Shown one piece after another: positions 59,506-64,000 of a stretch of 64,000 nt of DNA. The notes under the pieces are model-generated. The model had not been told where the DNA came from, searched no databases, and saw nothing but the letters and a program-made list of their open reading frames with translations. Position numbers and translations under genes: made by a program. Numbering within the stretch: the stretch's first letter is position 1; every line of letters starts with the position of its first letter. Source of the DNA: Spirochaetes bacterium GWB1_60_80. Lineage in GTDB: Bacteria > Spirochaetota > Spirochaetia > Treponematales > UBA12059. The stretch is taken from the NCBI GenBank assembly GCA_001829185.1, contig MIAR01000043.1, forward strand, positions 31,425 through 95,424, written 5' to 3'.

Positions 59506-60021
59506 ATGGAGACTGGTTTCATGCTCAAACAGCTGGAGGCGGCGCTGGCCACCCTCAACCATTGCATCCGGCGCTGCCCGGACAGCCAGTGGCAAGAGGC
59601 GCAGGGCGACGCGCCGTTCTCGCAGGTCGTTTTCCACGCCCTGTTTTACTGCGACGTCCATCTGGATACCTCAATGGAAACCTTCAAGGCCCAGGCCTTC
59701 CACGCCAGCCAGACGGCCTTCTTCGGCGATTACGAAGAGCTGGAAGACCGCCTGCCGGTGCGGCTGTACGCCCGGGCCGATTGCCTGGCCTACCTGGAGC
59801 ACTGCCTGGCCAAAGCCCGTCGGGTGCTGCCGGCCCTGAACCCCGCCGACTTGGCGGCCAAGCCGGCCGTACAACCCCGGCTCGAGACGCGGGCCGAGCT
59901 GCTGGTCTACACCACCCGCCACCTCCAGCACCACGCCGCCCAGCTCGGCCTGCGCCTGCAGCTGCTGGGCCTGGGCGAATTGCCCTGGTTCGGCAGCGGC
60001 TGGAAGGTGATTGTGGACTAG
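59506..60021 (+). CDS. DinB/YfiT-like four-helix protein
   Basis: 171 residues, GAGGAG before the ATG. His residues in FHALFYCDVHLD near 45 and TTRHLQHHAAQLG near 143 are placed as the metal ligands of the DinB-like fold. Related proteins transfer thiols or act on small electrophiles. It starts 11 bases after the membrane protein gene. Last normal-looking gene before the decayed zone. Confidence 0.85.
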   Translation: METGFMLKQLEAALATLNHCIRRCPDSQWQEAQGDAPFSQVVFHALFYCDVHLDTSMETFKAQAFHASQTAFFGDYEELEDRLPVRLYARADCLAYLEHCLAKARRVLPALNPADLAAKPAVQPRLETRAELLVYTTRHLQHHAAQLGLRLQLLGLGELPWFGSGWKVIVD

Positions 60022-60091
60022 AGTAAGAGTTGCGGCGGATGCTTTTCCTTGACCGGAAGGATGCAAAAAAAAAGGCACAGAAACCTGTCTC

Positions 60092-60140
60092 GTGGGGTCA
60101 GACGTCCGAATTTCCAGAAGCGGGGTCAGACCCCAGTTGC
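60092..60140. repeat. GGGGTCAGACCCC repeat, copy A
   Basis: 49 bases identical to 61201-61249. Each holds an interrupted GGGGTCAGAC and a full GGGGTCAGACCCC palindrome. Similar text (AAAGGCACAGAAACCTGTCTCG) also precedes each copy. Such palindromes resemble REP-type repeats scattered in other bacterial genomes. Confidence 0.6.
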
Positions 60141-60186
60141 AGGCGGATGCGAGGGCTGACCCCAAGGGAGTTGCACTGGCGGCTTA

Positions 60187-60588
60187 AGCACCACCGACAA
60201 AGCCTTCCTGGAGCAGCTCCTGCCCAGCGAACTGCGCGTCTTGGCCAACTACGCCTACGCCAAGGCCGGCTGCGTCTTTACTGACGCTGGCTTAACCGCC
60301 TACTTCGATTACTACGATTGGTACCAGCCAGTTACCGGCCGCCAACCAGCTGAAAGTATGATTACACCCGCTCAACGTACACTGGTCCGTCATGCCCAAG
60401 CCCTCTTGAACGGCCAAAGCCTGCCAGCCGCCACACCCGGCGCGCCTTCTCTGATCGAGGCTTTTGAACAACGCCGCGCCGCCGAACCTACCACCGTGTT
60501 GAATACTGCCCAGACGCCCACCAGCCAAGCCGGTCGTGATCCAGATGCACCGCCTACTACCCAGCCAGCCTTACCACCAACACCATAG
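60187..60588 (+). pseudogene. Fragment of a YARHG-domain protein
   Basis: From about 60187 the frame reads FLEQLLPSELRVLANYAYAK, then FTDAGLTAYFDYYDWYQP, which fits a YARHG domain, and ends with a Pro/Thr-rich tail. No start codon with a binding site exists in front; the frame runs back into the GGGGTCAGACCCC repeat. Only the C-terminal part of a former protein is left. Bases 60589-61020 hold another short coding-like scrap (LDFWLNGLQYRVDL near 60890) and repeat copy 7, but no complete gene. Confidence 0.5.
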
Positions 60589-60689
60589 GCTTAAATTTAA
60601 CCAACTCCAATTGAGCGGTATTGAGGCTAAGGGCTGTACCCTCCGACGTAAAAAAGTCAACCCCGCGCCAGCTTATAGAGGGGTGATGG

Positions 60690-60768
60690 AACCGCGCGGG
60701 TGGCGCGGCCAAGAGCGGTCAAGCGATAAGCTGACCGCTCTTGAAAGCGCCAGGCCCCGCGTCTGCCA
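60690..60768 (+). repeat. attC-like palindrome, copy 7 (half module)
   Basis: CCGCGCGGGTGGCGC leads to the 12-bp perfect stem CAAGAGCGGTCA/TGACCGCTCTTG around AGCGATAAGC, then GAAAGCGCCAGGCCCCGCGT. The loop and outer sequences match copies 3 and 5; the stem sequence is new but fully paired. Confidence 0.6.
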
Positions 60769-61020
60769 CTCCCATATAAAAGCTCCCACGCCGTTGTCTT
60801 GTTTACGCAACAAATCCTGGCGCTTCCGCACCGCCGCCGTCTACGCGAATACACATAGGGACGACCCCACCATCACCGAGCTCGACTTCTGGCTGAACGG
60901 CCTCCAGTATCGCGTCGACCTGGGCCCCCTCTCGAACGGCCTGCAGCCGTGGGCGCCGTTAGGCCAGGCAGGCGCAAGAGTCTGATCGGCAACGAATGTC
61001 AGTATAATCAGGGAAGGTCA

Positions 61021-61120
61021 CCCTGCCATTACAGGGAGACCATCCCTGCCATTACAGGGAGACCCTCCCTGCCATTACAGGGAGACCCTCCCTGCCATTA
61101 CAGGGAGACCCTCCCTGTAT
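61021..61120 (+). repeat. Tandem repeat of 23-bp hairpin units
   Basis: Four full copies of a 23-base unit (start points 61021, 61044, 61067, 61090) and a partial fifth. Each unit contains CCCTG-CCATTA-CAGGG, a small hairpin, and a GAGACC linker. The first unit ends CAT instead of CCT. Units lie directly next to each other with no spacers. Confidence 0.8.
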
Positions 61121-61200
61121 AGCCTACCCGGAGACAGACCCCAAGGGAACCAGCAACCCGCAAAGAAAAGTGGCATAGAAGCCTGTCTCGTCCTAAAATC

Positions 61201-61249
61201 GTGGGGTCAGACGTCCGAATTTCCAGAAGCGGGGTCAGACCCCAGTTGC
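61201..61249. repeat. GGGGTCAGACCCC repeat, copy B
   Basis: Identical over 49 bases to copy A at 60092. A further GGGGTCAGACCCC stands at 61259-61271, just before the transposase fragment. Confidence 0.6.
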
Positions 61250-61354
61250 CGACGGCTGCGGGGTCAGACCCCGCAGCCCCGAATTGATTTTCTCGCCTTC
61301 ATACGAGGCCGGAGGCGGACAACACAAGAAATAAGGCGGGCGACTCGCAAGCAG

Positions 61355-62149
61355 TTGCAGTATCTCAAGCGCAACTTGAAATCAATCAAGTGCCTGCTGA
61401 CAGTTAGTGACAAGGATGCCTTGAATGCCAAAGAACGGCATGATCTTATGGTAATCAATGAAGTGTATCGCCAGCAATCTTTGCTTTACAGGGCGAAGAC
61501 ACATTCTATTCCTGGTAAAATTGTCAGTATCGCCCAGCCTCATATTCGTCCGATTGCACGTGGAAAAGCCAGAGCAGCTTTTGAGTTTGGTGCAAAAATC
61601 TCAGCTTCTATAACTGAACATGGAATGCTTTATATTGATCGCATGCAATGGGAACCTTACAATGAAGGTGAAGACCTTCCAATGCAGGCAGAAAAATACA
61701 AGCAACGATTCGGCCGTTACCCAGCTTCCATTCATGCTGACAAGATATACCGGACACGGGACAACCGATTATTCTGCAGTGAACATGGCATTCGGTTATC
61801 AGGACCTCACTTGGGAAGACCGCCGTTGAAGACTCCAGAGAATGCCAGGGCTCTGCGAGCCATACGGAGAATAGAACGGAGCGATGAAGCAATTCGCCAG
61901 GCGATAGAAGGTGGCTTTGGACGCTTGAAACGGAAAATGACTTTGGCAAATGTGTATGAGAAACTCAAGGCAACAAGTGAAGTTACCATCATGGTATGTT
62001 TCTTCTTGGCGAACTGTGAGAAGATCCTGAGGGATCTTTTTGTGTCTTTTTTGGAATTGCTTGAATTGACGTTGGAATTTCTCAAAGATCGAGCAAATGC
62101 CGCTCCGATGGGCATTCTTCTATGTCAACTTGGTTGGAAATCGTGTTGA
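61355..62149 (+). pseudogene. IS5-type transposase, N-terminal truncated
   Basis: About 264 residues of the C-terminal part: SIAQPHIRPIARGKARAAFEFG, LHADKIYRTRDNR-like text, and RLSGPHLGRPP, ending with EGGFGRLKRKM. This fits the DDE transposases of the IS5 group. The open frame continues back to the GGGGTCAGACCCC repeat, with coding-like residues but no start, so roughly the first half is lost. The coding is clearly AT-richer than its neighbours, indicating recent arrival. No inverted ends were found. Confidence 0.8.
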
Positions 62150-62900
62150 AAACGTTTTTCAGGAAGCCCGACGTAGCGGCCGGCTGGCAGGTTGGTTGTC
62201 TTGCCGATATCCTGAGCGCTGAGGTTCCAGGTCAGGTATCGTTCCGGGAACGGACCGGTTTCCAAGGACAGGCAGACGGCGTGGCTGGAACGGCCATCGG
62301 GTGAGATCAGAATGGCAAAGTATGGCAACTAGCCCCAAAAGCGTAGCAGACTGGCGGTATAGAACGTATAATCATCGCAGTCGCCAGCGCCTGCTGCCAG
62401 AAACTGGTCAGGACGTAGCGCGATGGCATTGTCGGCGAATTTGATGTGCTGCATGGTTCGACGCTGGAAGGATTCAAGTTCGGCGAAGGAAAGGCGGCCG
62501 GACACATCCTCATCGGCGTCCAGATAGGCATCCAGGAGGGCTGTGTCTTCCAGGCCGGTGCGGTGGTGAAAGTCAGCTCCCCTAATGGCGGTGATGGTAG
62601 CGCGTTTATCGCTGGTTGTTAGGCTCAGAGAACGCACCATGTGGTTGAAGCTGCCGGTCACAGGGACGATCTACAGCGCTACACCGGCCAGCCGCACGCG
62701 CTGAGGAGCGGCGATCGGTGTCATGACACCTTCGCTCGCCAGACTAAAGGCTGTCCGCTGTTGGTCTTGGCTCAGCTGGCTGTGCCCGGCGCTTCCGTCT
62801 AGGTTCCGCCAGGCGGGAGAATGGCCTTCCAGCCACATGGTGTAGCCGCGTACTTCGCCGATTGAAACGAGAGTTGCTCCATAATATCTTGCATTCTTGT
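62150..62900 (-). pseudogene. Transglutaminase-like protein with two in-frame stops
   Basis: On the minus strand one frame codes for VRGYTMWLEGHSPAWRNLDG, then a TAG (62671-62673), then a longer part ending AGAGDCDDYTFYTASLLRF, then a second TAG (62329-62331), then LPYFAILISPDGRSSHAVCL. The GDCDDYTF and SHAVCL parts look like the Cys and His boxes of a transglutaminase/NlpC-like fold. Both breaks are in the same frame, so the gene has two nonsense codons, and its 3' part is cut near the transposase fragment. Bases 62900-63097 are AT-rich without a supported gene. Confidence 0.55.
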
Positions 62901-63097
62901 TTTGGAAATCTGCTAATGTTTTTTGGGGAAAGAGATATTTTGATCAGAGAGTGGTGATTATTTTTATAATGTTCTTGATAAATCTGTGGGATGGCTTATA
63001 ATGATGACGCAGCTGTTGATTTAAGCCATATTGGTTTTGTTAAGTTAGGCTGAACATTTGAACTGTTTGTTTTATGGACCCTTCGGGCGGAGGAAAC

Positions 63098-63322
63098 ATG
63101 AGTGAATATTATGAAAACCCCATGATGCTTGAAGCCTGTCATCATTATATCCAGGAAAGAGTATTCCCATTAATATACATGGTGTCTGAAACAAGTGCAT
63201 ATGTTCGCGGTACTGGATTTATTTTACTGCATAATTCAAAACATTATTTGGTTACAGCAAGGCATGTTTTAGAAGAAGACAAAAATGCGGAATATTCCTC
63301 GCGCGCGAGAGGGTTGGCCTGA
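63098..63322 (+). pseudogene. Trypsin-like serine protease, N-terminal fragment
   Basis: ATG 63098 follows GGAGG. The frame gives about 65 good residues with GTGFILLHNSKHYLVTARHV, in which TARHV carries the catalytic His of an S1-type protease. After LEEDKN the similarity ends at about 63288 and the frame runs out at 63322; no Asp or Ser boxes follow. A 10-bp hairpin (CTGGAAATTG/CAATTTCCAG) stands just after the break. Confidence 0.6.
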
Positions 63323-63604
63323 GGGAAGCTGGAAATTGGAAAGTTTTCAATTTCCAGGCCGGGGCACCAACTGGAACCGGGAGTGCACTGAAGGGCCAGC
63401 AAAGAGAGATCCATTTTGGAAAGTTTCCAATGTTTACTCAAAAAGGGGGCTAGGAGCGGTTTTCTGGCGTTCAGCTAGGGTTTACCCCTCCTACTGCGTA
63501 TATACCCCGTTTAGTAGTACTAGGGCGAATTCCGACGCAAAAAGAGAGAAAGAATGGAAAATAGTGCTACAATAAACACGATACACTACAAAAAGGAGAT
63601 AGAA

Positions 63605-63928
63605 ATGAAGATGAAAGTAAAATTGCTATTCTCACTTATGGTAGCATTGACTGCCATTGTATTGCTGGGCTGTCCTATCCCAGTAACCCCGCCAACAGAT
63701 ACAGTGATCAACATAGCGGCGATACCTGGAGTAACACCGCCAGCTTATGGCCAAACGCCAGTAACGGCAATTACCGAGACCTCTCAGTATATAGGTACTG
63801 TAGCCTGGAACGGCACACCTGCAACCTTTGCCGCAAGCACGGTGTACACTGCAACTATTACCTTGACAGCCAAGGCCGGTTTTACGCTGACTGGTGTGGT
63901 GGCTGATTTCTTGAGATATTGTCAATAG
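63605..63928 (+). pseudogene. Treponemal-type surface lipoprotein, truncated
   Basis: AAGGAG seven bases before ATG 63605. Signal peptide with lipobox LLGC near residue 20, then a Pro/Thr-rich stretch and one beta-repeat (IPGVTPPAYGQTPVTAITE, then YTATITLTAKAGFTLTGV). Such repeats normally go on for several copies in treponemal proteins; here the frame leaves the pattern at VADFLRYCQ and stops. Probably truncated. Bases 63929-64000 show nothing that I can assign. Confidence 0.6.
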
Positions 63929-64000
63929 TTGTGGATTGGAAGTTTGAGCGTCATCACGGTTAGGCAGCCACGCCATCAACCTGCTCCCCATTTACAAACT

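Noticed and set aside
61021..61120. CRISPR array
   Set aside because: Units are adjacent without unique spacers and no cas gene is near.
62329..62673. Pyrrolysine or other UAG recoding as the main reading
   Set aside because: TAG is used as a normal stop at 46344 and elsewhere (for example the end of cheW), and the gene lies in a decayed zone.

Overview
The window is a 64 kb piece of a high-GC chromosome, most likely from a spirochaete (Treponema-like). The evidence for this is indirect. The last gene is a broken surface lipoprotein of a type I associate with termite-gut treponemes. The attC-like repeats recall the chromosomal integron of Treponema denticola. There are also BmpA-type nucleoside transport genes and many PilZ, GGDEF and HD-GYP proteins. 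No rRNA or tRNA gene was seen to settle it.

Layout. 1-2.1 kb holds a paired ABC exporter, the first gene cut by the window edge. 2.3-7.3 kb holds pepD, a PilZ protein, a gamma-carbonic-anhydrase-like protein, a short asparaginase-like protein and a GAF/HD-GYP phosphodiesterase. 7.5-11.1 kb is a nucleoside ABC operon without its binding protein. 11.1-12.6 kb is a cluster of covarying attC-like palindromes surrounding one methyltransferase gene. 12.6-15.3 kb is pmbA/tldD. 15.6-21.7 kb is a signalling cluster: TPR-GAF histidine kinase, REC-GAF-GGDEF and REC-GAF kinase. 21.8-28.3 kb is housekeeping: SpoU methyltransferase, cheW, a degenerate DegT protein, nadK, recN, a conserved unknown and cdd. 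28.5-38.4 kb has two envelope proteins, a tungsten aldehyde oxidoreductase, yggS, apt, gpmI, a CYTH protein, a YciO/Sua5 protein and a hydrolase. 38.4-46.3 kb has a REC-adenylate cyclase, a hybrid kinase, a DEAD-box helicase and a CHASE4-GGDSF protein. 46.5-59.5 kb has a DUF1801 protein, srkA, a small cationic peptide with strong translation signals, a CD3324-like protein, an HD protein, a very large signal peptidase I, a cyclic-nucleotide-binding protein, a 960-aa lipoprotein, kamDE, a YbaK protein and a membrane protein. From 59.5 kb a DinB protein leads into a decayed accessory zone (60-64 kb) with gene fragments, a truncated IS5-type transposase, tandem hairpins and dispersed repeats, and lower GC.

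Two themes tie the window together. First, cyclic nucleotide signalling: PilZ, HD-GYP, GGDEF, a degenerate GGDSF, an adenylate cyclase and a free-standing cyclic-nucleotide-binding domain. Second, promoter architecture: several genes without a ribosome binding site have a good sigma70-type promoter whose -10 box ends 6-9 bases before the start codon, which predicts leaderless mRNAs. Operon genes use Shine-Dalgarno sites and 4-base ATGA/GTGA overlaps.

The observations most worth following are the attC-like palindrome family, the identical 131-bp MITE-like pair (one copy supplies the stop codon of a GGDEF gene), the 25-residue cationic peptide gene, and the leaderless pattern. All functional calls come from reading motifs; no database search was possible.
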